7,984 bases of DNA from Cellvibrionales bacterium (GTDB taxonomy: Bacteria; Pseudomonadota; Gammaproteobacteria; Pseudomonadales; JAHEGP01): NCBI GenBank assembly GCA_024645065.1, contig JAHEGP010000144.1:1-7984 (forward strand), in the 5' to 3' direction. Position numbers and translations under genes: made by a program. The notes under the pieces are model-generated. The model made no database searches. It was not told where the DNA came from and worked only from the letters and a program-made list of their open reading frames with translations. Below, in pieces: positions 1 through 6,393 of the stretch (its first letter is position 1; every line of letters begins with the position of its first letter).

Positions 1-283
1 TAGCAGCAGTCAATTCGAATAACGCCCAACGGTTGTTAAGATAGTTGGGAATCAAGCCTGCCCACACAGCACCATAAAACCATACGATCGCTCTATCGCA
101 ATTGACAGAGAGTATTCCAATTCTATCACCGGGGCCGGCGCCCTCCGATCGAAGCGCTCCGGCACAGGTAGCCACCTGGTCATAAAGCTCGCCATAACTG
201 ATGGAACGGTTCCCATATACAAGAGCATCTCGCTCCGGAAAGCTGTTCTTTGCTCTATGCAGACCCTGCGTAATCAAAACCAC
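1..283 (-). CDS. AMP-forming acyl-CoA synthetase (ANL superfamily), N-terminal fragment cut by window edge
   Basis: Reading the minus strand from position 283 gives 94 open codons running off the left edge. The start resembles fatty-acid/aromatic acyl-CoA ligases of the ANL superfamily: an opening ITQGLHRA segment, then F-P-E-R-D-A-L-V-Y-G, S-Y-G-E-L (residues 29-33), G-P-G-D-R-I-G-I-L (50-58) and the W-A-G-L-I-P-N-Y-L-N-N-R-W block (74-86). Such enzymes activate a carboxylic acid with ATP to an acyl-adenylate and then load it on CoA in the cytoplasm. The ATP-binding and catalytic motifs lie outside the window, so substrate and integrity cannot be judged. An AGGAGG site (minus strand, 292-287) sits 3 bases before a GTG (283) and 9 bases before a TTG (277); the TTG has the better spacing, the GTG gives two more residues. 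It lies downstream of the alcohol dehydrogenase on the same strand, 314 bases away, with a transposase relic between them. It may complete an alcohol-to-acyl-CoA route (inference). Confidence 0.85.
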   Translation of the reverse strand, partial: MVLITQGLHRAKNSFPERDALVYGNRSISYGELYDQVATCAGALRSEGAGPGDRIGILSVNCDRAIVWFYGAVWAGLIPNYLNNRWALFELTAA

Positions 284-286
284 TAG

Positions 287-490
287 CCTCCTGTAAAAAA
301 TTGGCGCTTCCACCGGGTCGATCAGAGCCTGAAAGAAACCGGCTTGACCCGGGGCACCGCCGTCGATGGGAGTATCAGCAATGCCGCTGGCTGCGCAAAG
401 CACAAGATGAAAGCGCGCGATCCGGATATGCGCCAGACGCGCAAGGGTAATCAGTGGTACTTCTCAAGAGAAAAGCCGGCTTGCTTTTGA
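287..490 (+). pseudogene. IS5-type transposase relic (internal fragment)
   Basis: The plus strand is open from just after a TAG at 284 to a TGA at 488-490. Its middle reads G-T-A-V-D-G-S-I (about 353-376) and then K-A-R-D-P-D-M-R-Q-T-R-K-G-N-Q-W-Y-F (410-463). This matches the conserved core of IS5-family DDE transposases, where G-T-x-V-D-A-T-I-I carries the first catalytic aspartate (here codon 365-367) and A-R-D-P-E-M-H-Q-T-K-K-G-N-Q-W-Y-F precedes the G-M-K-A-H-I-G-V-D segment. In this copy similarity stops right after W-Y-F (463), and the next residues (SREKPACF) do not match. The N-terminal part, the remaining catalytic residues and any terminal inverted repeats are not seen, so it is a dead fragment. 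It occupies the space where the acyl-CoA synthetase promoter would be expected. Family assignment is from remembered motifs; the exact limits are approximate. Confidence 0.75.
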
Positions 491-597
491 ATCCTGCGAA
501 TTTACGCCCCATCCTGAGGACTCGGCTGAGGGCTTTGCTGACAGGCTGCCAGGCCGACCAAGGTTCCCATCACCTTTTTGACTGCAACGGCCCCGAA
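491..597. other. Intergenic stretch between IS relic and alcohol dehydrogenase, no gene recognised
   Basis: About 107 bases separate the stop of the transposase relic from the stop of the alcohol dehydrogenase. I see no recognisable coding segment, no further piece of the transposase and no hairpin followed by a T-run that would end the minus-strand alcohol dehydrogenase transcript. Read-through into the acyl-CoA synthetase is therefore possible but not shown. Confidence 0.5.
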
Positions 598-1803
598 CTA
601 ACGTTTTCCGATAGCAGACTTTACGATTCTCATTATTGCCCCGGGAGGAATCGGGTAGAAGATTGCCGCCGGGTCTGCGGCGATGGCAGCCACAATACCG
701 TCAATGTCTTCCACTGCAATATTGTGAGAAGCAAAGTCAGAGGCGCAGCCGATGTCATGTTGCAGACGGATAATCGCTTCGATCACCTCTGTCAGCAGGG
801 CATCACCTTCTTTGCCCTTCGTGTCGATATCCAGGGCCAACGCCAGGCGTTCGGCCTGGGGCACATAAAACTCGGGGATTTCAGTCATTACGATAGGCAG
901 CAGTGCTGCATTGGCATCACCGTGAGGGATATGGTAGAGGGAGCCGAAAGCGTGGGCGCAATTATGAATTGGCGCTGCATTCAGTGCATTACTCAGGGCA
1001 TTACACGCCATCGTACTCGCCTGCAACATATCCGCCCGGGCCTCCAGGTCCGAACCCGAATGCACTGCCCTCGGCAGGCGCTTCATAATCAGCTTTGCTG
1101 CCATGAAAGCGTGGGCATCAGAAAAGTGGTTTGCAATGGGAGAGGTCGTTGCTTCTATTGCATGGGTCAGTGCGTCCATACCCGTTGCTGCGGTTATGTG
1201 CGATGGTAATCCACAGGTGATGTTGGCATCCAGCACTGCCATATCGGCATCGATAAACGGCGCCAGAATGTTGCCTTTCAGGCCTAATTTTTCGTTATAG
1301 AGAACGGCTACACCAGTGGCTTCTGCGCCCGTTCCTGCTGTAGTCGGCACTGCAATATGCGGAATCGGGATAGGTTTGGCTTGCGGCCAGGATTCCAGTT
1401 TGATACCTGACTGAATGGCATCGCGCACATCAATGAGATTGTGGTGCAAGGCGTATTTAACGCCTTTCGCAGCATCCAACACGCTGCCGCCGCCTACTGC
1501 CAGGATAGAATCTATCGCATTGGTTCTGGCAAATAGCAGCGCATCGTTAATCGTCTCACAGGCGGCATCAGGACCTATATCTGTATACACACCGGCGAGA
1601 ATGGGACCACAACTTCCGACATCAAGATCAAATATGCTTGCAAGCTGATCGACGATGCCTGCCTGCACCAGGCCCTGATCACTCAACAGTAGGACGCGCT
1701 TCGCTCCCAATCCATCAAAAAGGCCGGGAATGCGGATGATGGCACCCAAAGCACAATGTATTTCCGTGCGTAGTTGATAGCTAAAGTAACCGGTATTGGA
1801 CAT
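598..1803 (-). CDS. Iron-containing (group III) alcohol dehydrogenase
   Basis: A 401-residue protein, a normal length for iron-type alcohol dehydrogenases (FucO/ADHFE1-like). These cytoplasmic enzymes interconvert primary alcohols and aldehydes using NAD(P) and a divalent metal. The N-terminal Rossmann-like half has the dinucleotide motif G-G-G-S-V-L-D-A-A-K-G (104-114), followed by P-T-T-A-G-T-G-A-E-A-T (153-163). The metal ligands are all present by alignment to FucO: Asp210 and His214 in G-M-D-A-L-T-H-A-I-E, His280, and His294 in H-I-P-H-G, with the conserved neighbour His284. The ATG at 1803 is preceded by a GAGAGG ribosome site at about 8 bases. It follows the aldehyde dehydrogenase by 48 bases on the same strand, so the two are probably co-transcribed and act on successive steps. 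The substrate is unknown; maleylacetate reductases share the fold but are less likely, given the aldehyde dehydrogenase neighbour. It looks intact. Confidence 0.93.
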   Translation of the reverse strand: MSNTGYFSYQLRTEIHCALGAIIRIPGLFDGLGAKRVLLLSDQGLVQAGIVDQLASIFDLDVGSCGPILAGVYTDIGPDAACETINDALLFARTNAIDSILAVGGGSVLDAAKGVKYALHHNLIDVRDAIQSGIKLESWPQAKPIPIPHIAVPTTAGTGAEATGVAVLYNEKLGLKGNILAPFIDADMAVLDANITCGLPSHITAATGMDALTHAIEATTSPIANHFSDAHAFMAAKLIMKRLPRAVHSGSDLEARADMLQASTMACNALSNALNAAPIHNCAHAFGSLYHIPHGDANAALLPIVMTEIPEFYVPQAERLALALDIDTKGKEGDALLTEVIEAIIRLQHDIGCASDFASHNIAVEDIDGIVAAIAADPAAIFYPIPPGAIMRIVKSAIGKR

Positions 1804-1851
1804 AGACTGTGCCTCTCATAAGTATCAAGAAAATGGCCCTGCTGAGCTGGC

Positions 1852-3375
1852 CTATCTCATTTTCGTATGCAAGAGCCGAAACAGTGATTTCTTGAAAGGA
1901 TCGCGCTGAAAGGCGGTGCTAACAGTTTTCGTCTCGGTATAGTTGTGCATGCTGCCGCCAAGTTCGCGGCCGTAGCCGCTCTGCTTAAAGCCGCCGAAAG
2001 GAGCATCTGAACGCATCATATGCCAATCGTTTATCCAGACAGACCCCGCACGCAACTGTCTTGCCAGGTGCTGTGCGTGTACGACGTCAGTTGTCCAGAT
2101 ACCGGCAGACAACCCATAGTCCGTATCATTGGCGATAGCGATAGCTTCTTCCTCGCTCTGGAACTTGATCACAGATAGTACCGGCCCAAAAACCTCCTCT
2201 CGCGCCACACGCATGTCGTTAGTCACACCGGTCAGAATTGTGGGCGCAACAAAGAATCCGCACTCACAGCCTGCTATCGCAATTCGTTGCCCGCCGCACT
2301 GAATAGTCGCACCTTCTCTGCAAGCGGACCCTATGTACTCCATGACCTTTTCACCATGAGATGCCGTCGACATGGGCCCCATACCCGTCTCGGGATGCAT
2401 TGGATCGCCCAGCACCACCTTTTCAGACAGAGACACGAGCCTGTCGACCAGGCGATCATGAATACTCTCGTGAACAATCAAGCGGGTACCAGACTCACAA
2501 AGCTGCCCGGCATTCAGGAAAACACCGTAAAGCGCGCCATGGGCGACTAGTTCGATATCTGCATCCGCCAGCACGATACCCGGCCCCTTGCCCCCCAACT
2601 CAACTGTGACGCGCTTCATGGTTTCGGCGGCGACGACCTGAATATGCTTGCCAACCTTCGTCGACCCGGTGAAAGATATTTTGTCGATATCGGCGTGACT
2701 GCAGATAGCCTCGCCGACTACCGGCCCGAGACCATTGACCACATTCAAAACGCCGGGTGGCAGCACGTCGGCGAGTATCTCTGCCAGTCGAAGGGTAGAG
2801 GTCGGCGTCATCTCCGAGGGCTTGATCACCACCGTATTTCCTGTCGCCAGGGCCGGAGCTACTTTGAACGCAAACAGCAGCAGCGGTACGTTCCAGGCAG
2901 TAATCAGGCCACATACACCGATTGGCTCGCGCCGAACCTGGGTGTTGCAGGGCTCCGGCAGCGGTCGCGCGGGAAGGCTCTCTACAAAGGGAAAAGACTT
3001 GACCGCTTCGGCCAGCACCATAAAGAGATCGATTATCGCGGGAAGATCCAGGCTCAGTACCCGGTTAATCGTCCCTCCAGAAGCAAGCACTTCCAGTTGG
3101 GCCAGTTCCCCGGCGTGTGCGGCAATTTGATTGGCAACGCTATAAAGCAGCTGAGATCGCTGAGTGGCAGGCATATCACGCCAGGCCGGATCGTTGAAAG
3201 CCTGCCGGGCCGCAGCCACCGCAGCATCCACATCCTCTGGACTTCCCTCCGCAACCGCTGCCACCGCCTCACCGGTGGCGGGGTTGTTTACCTGCAAATA
3301 GCTGGCCGACATGGGCTTGTATTTTTGCCCATTAATGAAGTGTTCGTATCTTGGAATACTCAGTGATTCTTTCAT
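1852..3375 (-). CDS. NAD(P)-dependent aldehyde dehydrogenase
   Basis: A complete ALDH-superfamily enzyme, 507 residues from the ATG at 3375, which oxidises an aldehyde to the carboxylic acid with NAD(P)+. Landmarks, numbered from that ATG: F-I-N-G near 13-16, A-W-N with the oxyanion asparagine at 162, K-P-S-E (cofactor lysine 185), F-T-G-S-T-K-V-G (235-242), V-E-L-G-G-K with the general base Glu259, N-A-G-Q-L-C-E-S-G with the nucleophile Cys293, E-E-V-F-G-P (Glu394), and A-P-F-G-G-F-K-Q-S-G-Y-G-R-E-L-G near 458-473. All catalytic residues are present. The start is uncertain: an in-frame GTG at 3390 adds five residues, but its AGGGA site touches the codon, whereas the same site lies about 14 bases before the ATG. 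Family members usually begin close to M-K-E-S, so the ATG is preferred. It is the first gene of the minus-strand unit with the alcohol dehydrogenase and is divergent from an AraC-type regulator. The aldehyde substrate is not readable from sequence. Confidence 0.93.
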   Translation of the reverse strand: MKESLSIPRYEHFINGQKYKPMSASYLQVNNPATGEAVAAVAEGSPEDVDAAVAAARQAFNDPAWRDMPATQRSQLLYSVANQIAAHAGELAQLEVLASGGTINRVLSLDLPAIIDLFMVLAEAVKSFPFVESLPARPLPEPCNTQVRREPIGVCGLITAWNVPLLLFAFKVAPALATGNTVVIKPSEMTPTSTLRLAEILADVLPPGVLNVVNGLGPVVGEAICSHADIDKISFTGSTKVGKHIQVVAAETMKRVTVELGGKGPGIVLADADIELVAHGALYGVFLNAGQLCESGTRLIVHESIHDRLVDRLVSLSEKVVLGDPMHPETGMGPMSTASHGEKVMEYIGSACREGATIQCGGQRIAIAGCECGFFVAPTILTGVTNDMRVAREEVFGPVLSVIKFQSEEEAIAIANDTDYGLSAGIWTTDVVHAQHLARQLRAGSVWINDWHMMRSDAPFGGFKQSGYGRELGGSMHNYTETKTVSTAFQRDPFKKSLFRLLHTKMR

Positions 3376-3390
3376 GGCAAGCGCGACCAC

Positions 3391-3569
3391 TCCCTGAAAA
3401 ACATAGACATGTTTATGCTGAACGAAGCAAGTTTATAGCAATGCAGTTCTGCGCTAGAATCCCCTGCGTGTATTTCAGTTGTCTTTTCGTTTCGAACAAG
3501 CTGCATCTATAAAAGGTCAAGGCATATACCAGCAGGGATTTGACAGGACAGTTCGGTAAACAAATCATC
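3391..3569. promoter_or_regulatory. Divergent control region between aldehyde dehydrogenase and AraC regulator
   Basis: This intergenic region separates the minus-strand dehydrogenase unit from the plus-strand regulator and should hold both promoters and the operator. On the minus strand a TGC-TATAAA sequence (about 3441-3433) resembles an extended -10 box, with no good -35, as is common for promoters needing an AraC-type activator. On the plus strand a TATAAA lies at 3508-3513, also without a well-spaced -35. These are visual matches only. Confidence 0.4.
3399..3414. repeat. Inverted repeat AAACAT-N4-ATGTTT, candidate operator
   Basis: Two perfect 6-base arms (3399-3404 and 3409-3414) are separated by AGAC. 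The repeat lies between the start of the aldehyde dehydrogenase and its candidate -10 box, in the gap shared with the AraC-type regulator, so it may be a protein-binding site or a hairpin in the 5' leader. AraC-family proteins more often bind direct repeats, so a different regulator is possible. Confidence 0.4.
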
Positions 3570-4628
3570 ATGCCAAGTCAATTATCGACACCTGGGAAAT
3601 ATACGCTGATTGGAAGCTGGGCTTTACTGATCGGGAAAGCGCTGGATAGTTATGGCCTTGACGGAAACAAGCTCTGCAAGCAGTTTGGCGTAGACCTTCT
3701 GGAGGCGGCGGATCCTGACAGCCGCTTCTCAAGTTCCCAGCTTGGAATACTGTGGGAGTCGGCGGCGGAAATTTCCGGGGATCCGGCGTTTGGTTTACGC
3801 GCCGGCACTCTTGTTGGTCCATCAACCTTCCGCGCCCTGTCAGTCTCGATGTGGATGAGTGCAAATCTGCTGGAAGCATTTGAACGCGTCGTCCATTATT
3901 CCGGTATGTTTGCAACAACCGGGAACGCCGAGTTAACAGACCTGAAAGACCGCTTTCGATTCAGCATTCACCTCGAGCGTGGCGAAGACGGCAATATTGT
4001 TACCAGCCTGCACTCTACGGACGCGCTGATGGCAGCCTACATCACCTTTTGCCGGATGCTGTACAAGGCGGATTTCAAACCCCTTGCGGTGGACCTCATT
4101 CGCTCGCACACTGAATTTCCTGGTCAATATCACGAGTTTTTCGCCTGTCCGGTAAATTTTGGCTGTCGTAGCTTGTCGATCTACTTTGACAAAAAATCGG
4201 CCACGGACACTCTCGCATCAGCAGATGCCAAAATGGCATCACACGCCGACCAGGAGATCGTGAATTACCTTTCTCGAATGGAGCGAGATGACATCGTCTC
4301 TCAGGTCCAGTCCAGGGTACTCGAACTCCTGCCGCTGGGAGGATTTTCGCGCGAGCGCGTTGCCAGAAGCCTCAATATGAGTCTCAGTAAACTGCAGAAG
4401 CAATTGCACAGTCGCGGTACCAGCTACCAGCAAGAGCTTGAGAAAACCCGCATGAGCCGGGCCGCGCACTATCTGCAACAAGCAGACCTGTCAGTCGGCG
4501 AGATAGGCTATCTTCTTGGGTTTTCCAGCACTGCAAGTTTCTCGCGCGCATTCAAGCGCTGGACCGGGAATTCACCCACATGCTACCGCGTGGCGCGCCG
4601 CAAGCGCCCAAATCGGCTGAACACTTGA
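3570..4628 (+). CDS. AraC-family transcriptional regulator with arabinose-binding-like N-terminal domain
   Basis: A 352-residue regulator from the ATG at 3570. Residues about 15-200 resemble the arabinose-binding-like sensor domain found in many proteobacterial catabolic regulators (PF12625 type): an early G-S-W-A-L-L-I-G-K-A-L segment, D-P-A-F-G-L-R-A-G (71-79), a block around S-V-S-M-W-M-S-A-N-L-L-E-A-F (91-104), and a later C-P-V-N-F-G (193-198). The C-terminal part (about 245-340) is the double helix-turn-helix AraC DNA-binding domain: R-V-A-R-S-L-N-M-S-L-S-K-L-Q-K-Q-L (263-279) is the first helix pair, and I-G-Y-L-L-G-F-S-S-T-A-S-F-S-R-A-F-K-R-W-T-G (312-333) with S-P-x-x-Y-R is the second. 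It is divergent from the dehydrogenase genes, the usual position for a pathway activator responding to the substrate or a product. An in-frame TTG at 3540 would add ten residues; neither start has a well-spaced Shine-Dalgarno site, and the ATG is preferred. Confidence 0.9.
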   Translation: MPSQLSTPGKYTLIGSWALLIGKALDSYGLDGNKLCKQFGVDLLEAADPDSRFSSSQLGILWESAAEISGDPAFGLRAGTLVGPSTFRALSVSMWMSANLLEAFERVVHYSGMFATTGNAELTDLKDRFRFSIHLERGEDGNIVTSLHSTDALMAAYITFCRMLYKADFKPLAVDLIRSHTEFPGQYHEFFACPVNFGCRSLSIYFDKKSATDTLASADAKMASHADQEIVNYLSRMERDDIVSQVQSRVLELLPLGGFSRERVARSLNMSLSKLQKQLHSRGTSYQQELEKTRMSRAAHYLQQADLSVGEIGYLLGFSSTASFSRAFKRWTGNSPTCYRVARRKRPNRLNT

Positions 4629-4650
4629 CCTTAAGCAACGCGGTCGTGCA

Positions 4651-4655
4651 GGAGT
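4651..4655 (+). promoter_or_regulatory. Ribosome-binding site retained before the SDR remnant
   Basis: AGGAG (4650-4654 region) stands about 8 bases before the ATG at 4663, an ideal spacing. It argues that this ATG was the true start of a translated gene before truncation. The site is 22 bases after the stop of the AraC-type regulator, so the lost gene was probably co-transcribed with it. Confidence 0.55.
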
Positions 4656-4662
4656 AAAACTA

Positions 4663-4839
4663 ATGAAATCCCTGGTTGGAAAAGCAGTCGTTATCACGAA
4701 GACCAGGCGAGGCATTGGTCCTGAAACTACGATGCGTTGCGCAGGAGCTGGTGCGAATATTGCGCGCGCAAAAAAATCCGACCAGCGTGGAGTGAAAGCA
4801 GGGGTTGAATTAGCCGATTTTTGGCGGGCGGCGCGCTAA
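4663..4839 (+). pseudogene. Truncated short-chain dehydrogenase/reductase (SDR) remnant
   Basis: A 58-codon reading frame with an SDR N-terminus and nothing of the rest. It opens M-K-S-L-V-G-K-A-V-V-I-T, the first beta strand of the Rossmann fold, then K-T-R-R-G-I-G where intact SDRs have G-A-S-R-G-I-G, and continues M-R-C-A-G-A-G-A-N-I-A-R-A-K-K-S-D (24-40), the second strand region. The best memory match is the HSDL2-like SDR group, whose members read I-T-G-A-S-R-G-I-G and then D-G-A-N-I-x-x-A-A-K. Here the first glycine of the T-G-x-x-x-G-I-G cofactor motif is lysine, and the frame ends at a TAA (4837-4839) after about a fifth of the usual length. No N-N-A-G or Y-x-x-x-K catalytic segment is seen downstream before the next gene. 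It is non-functional as an oxidoreductase; whether the peptide is still made is unknown. Confidence 0.7.
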
Positions 4840-4930
4840 TCGACCTGGCTACTGTTAGAATCGGATTTCAACACTTGTGCGTTTTACACGGCCCGTATTC
4901 ACCACATGGATGGGAGTGGTCAGCCCGCAG

Positions 4931-5968
4931 TCAATTCGAGGGGCTGTCGCCGGCTCGTCCCAAGGTCACCGAGGGCAGCTCTCCAAATACCTTACGATAG
5001 TCTGCGCCAAACCGACCCAGCTCACAAAAGCCATATCCTGTCGCCACTTCTGCGACAGTCGTCTTGTCCTTGCTCGCCGTTAAAAGTGCCTGACGAGCCG
5101 CATGGAGCCGACGTCGTTTCACGAATTGAAGAGGTGTCATATCAAATGTTTCCCGAAAACCATACTGCAAGCTCCGCTCGCTGATGCCGGCGACCTTGCA
5201 CAGTTCGGCCATGGAGTGAGACGCCGTAACATCGCGGCGCATCGCTTCCAGCACTCTCAGCAATCCCCGATGACGGGCCGAGCAGCTGGTTCGTTCGCGC
5301 TTGGAAATCAGTTCGCCCGCAATGCAAGAGAGGTGCTGCAGCAGCTCTTCTCGCACAGTCGTGACAATCGCACCATTTTCAAACAGCGATGGGTCTCGTT
5401 GCGCCATGTTGAATAGACGATTACCCCACGCCAAGTATTTACCCATTACATCCTGGGGGACTGATATGAAGCGAGAGCGAATCGCGCTCAACAGCCGATC
5501 AAGCACATCTTCAGGCAGAGATGCCTCAAGAAACGGGATATCAACAAGCGCGACCTGATGGGTATGACCCGCGGCGAGTGAAACGTCCAGAGGGCCGGGC
5601 AGTGACGAGGGCATGATATTTTCGCAATAGGGCGTATGCCAGTAGTACGCGCCCCGGCCAATACTCATCGGCGCCCCCAGGACGACTGTATTTTCAGGCG
5701 ATATGCCAACGACATCCACAGGAACAGTGAAACGCTCGCGGTAAATAATGAATTCTGTGGTTTGCAGCCCTTGTAATATGTGGCGAAACTCGCCACCACA
5801 ACGCGGCCGGCACAGCAGCTCCCAGGGGCGCAAGGCAATTTCAAACTCGGCGGGGTCTGTCGTGACCAGCGATGTTAGCGCCGCCGCTGGCTCAACAGCC
5901 GACCGTTCTCGAGAGCGGTACTTTCCCCGTAGAGTAGAACCTAAACGATCATTTTGCGGATTTTGCAT
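4931..5968 (-). CDS. AraC-family transcriptional regulator, second and unrelated to the first
   Basis: A 345-residue protein whose C-terminal third is an AraC/XylS DNA-binding domain. The first helix-turn-helix is around residues 253-275 (M-A-E-L-C-K-V-A-G-I-S-E-R-S-L-Q-Y-G-F), followed by T-P-L-Q-F-V-K-R-R-R-L-H-A-A-R (278-292). The second is at about 305-329 (V-A-E-V-A-T-G-Y-G-F-C-E-L-G-R-F-G-A-D-Y-R-K-V-F-G). The N-terminal ~230 residues are a putative sensor/cupin-like region that I cannot assign, with no membrane segment; it differs from the arabinose-binding-like domain of the regulator at 3570. The ATG at 5968 has only a weak AGG two bases upstream, so initiation may be inefficient or lie elsewhere. 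The gene ends 91 bases from the SDR remnant, facing it tail to tail, and is divergent from the sulfatase across 425 bases. Control of the sulfatase is a reasonable guess from that arrangement, not proven. The effector is unknown. Confidence 0.88.
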   Translation of the reverse strand: MQNPQNDRLGSTLRGKYRSRERSAVEPAAALTSLVTTDPAEFEIALRPWELLCRPRCGGEFRHILQGLQTTEFIIYRERFTVPVDVVGISPENTVVLGAPMSIGRGAYYWHTPYCENIMPSSLPGPLDVSLAAGHTHQVALVDIPFLEASLPEDVLDRLLSAIRSRFISVPQDVMGKYLAWGNRLFNMAQRDPSLFENGAIVTTVREELLQHLSCIAGELISKRERTSCSARHRGLLRVLEAMRRDVTASHSMAELCKVAGISERSLQYGFRETFDMTPLQFVKRRRLHAARQALLTASKDKTTVAEVATGYGFCELGRFGADYRKVFGELPSVTLGRAGDSPSN

Positions 5969-6152
5969 AGCCTGCTTTCGACTTGGCCAATATTATCGGA
6001 AATGTAAGTCCCAAGCTGGGGTCGCTAGCTGAGCATAACATGATTGGCTTTATCCCTGATGCTTGATTCTGACTGGGGCGGAATTTACCAGCTGGACCGC
6101 GCCGACGGATAACGAAAATTCCGGTCTGAGATAGATCAGCAACACCAGCAAA

Positions 6153-6166
6153 TGGACTCGAGTCCA
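6153..6166. repeat. Perfect 14-base palindrome TGGACTCGAGTCCA
   Basis: All 14 bases are self-complementary with no spacer. A second, outer pair of arms (CCAGC at 6145-6149 and GCTGG at 6178-6182) surrounds it loosely. It lies 185 bases before the sulfatase and 227 bases after the divergent regulator's start position. A gapless dyad of this size suggests a site for a dimeric DNA-binding protein, though the identity is unknown and it has no T-run to act as a terminator. Confidence 0.45.
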
Positions 6167-6380
6167 CGCTGACCCTGGCTGGAATGCAAAGGACACACGA
6201 GAGGGAAGAGGTGTTACCAGCAAAGGAAAAGAAGAAGGAAACAGACTTTTACGATTTTAAATGTTAGCCTGATTGCCGTCCTTCGCGAGGCCTGCAGCAT
6301 TGATCGCCTGCCTCGTGGCCCACTTTAATAAACTCGAATTCGCAGGCGGTGAGTACTGCAATGCGAATCGACATAAAACA

Positions 6381-6385
6381 GGAGC
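6381..6385 (+). promoter_or_regulatory. Ribosome-binding site that fixes the sulfatase start
   Basis: AGGAG (6380-6384) precedes the ATG at 6394 by nine bases. The upstream in-frame GTG (6349) and ATG (6361) have no such site. The choice also places the hydrophobic signal sequence near the N-terminus. Confidence 0.6.
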
Positions 6386-6393
6386 TAGACCCA

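Larger units (their letters stand above)
5969..6393. promoter_or_regulatory. Divergent intergenic region between second AraC regulator and sulfatase
   Basis: About 425 bases without a convincing gene; the short open frames here have no recognisable motifs. It should carry promoters for both flanking genes. Visible items are a GATAATA box on the minus strand (5997-5991) about 25 bases before the regulator's start, a perfect palindrome at 6153-6166, a purine-rich tract at about 6197-6245, and an AT-rich patch at about 6245-6265 that could be part of the sulfatase promoter. No -35/-10 pair with good spacing was found by eye. Confidence 0.4.

Noticed and set aside
454..1209. A 251-codon plus-strand open frame.
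   Set aside because: It is mostly antisense to the alcohol dehydrogenase, whose catalytic and metal-binding residues are all in the minus frame; the translation is rich in Cys, His and Arg with no domain.
2644..3366. A 240-codon plus-strand open frame opposite the aldehyde dehydrogenase.
   Set aside because: The minus frame carries the complete set of aldehyde dehydrogenase motifs; the antisense product looks like no known family.
3449..3468. Two CTGCG motifs 15 bases apart, considered as AraC-type direct-repeat half-sites.
   Set aside because: Five bases is too short to separate from chance, and the surrounding bases do not extend the repeat.
4901..4920. ACCAC/GTGGT hairpin between the SDR remnant and the second AraC regulator, considered as a terminator.
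   Set aside because: The arms are only five bases with a ten-base loop and there is no T-run on either strand.
4927..4939. A 13-base exact match, GCAGTCAATTCGA, also present at 6-18, suggesting a direct repeat or attachment site.
   Set aside because: One match of this length is roughly what chance gives in an 8-kb window, and both copies fall within or at the end of coding sequence without further similarity on either side.
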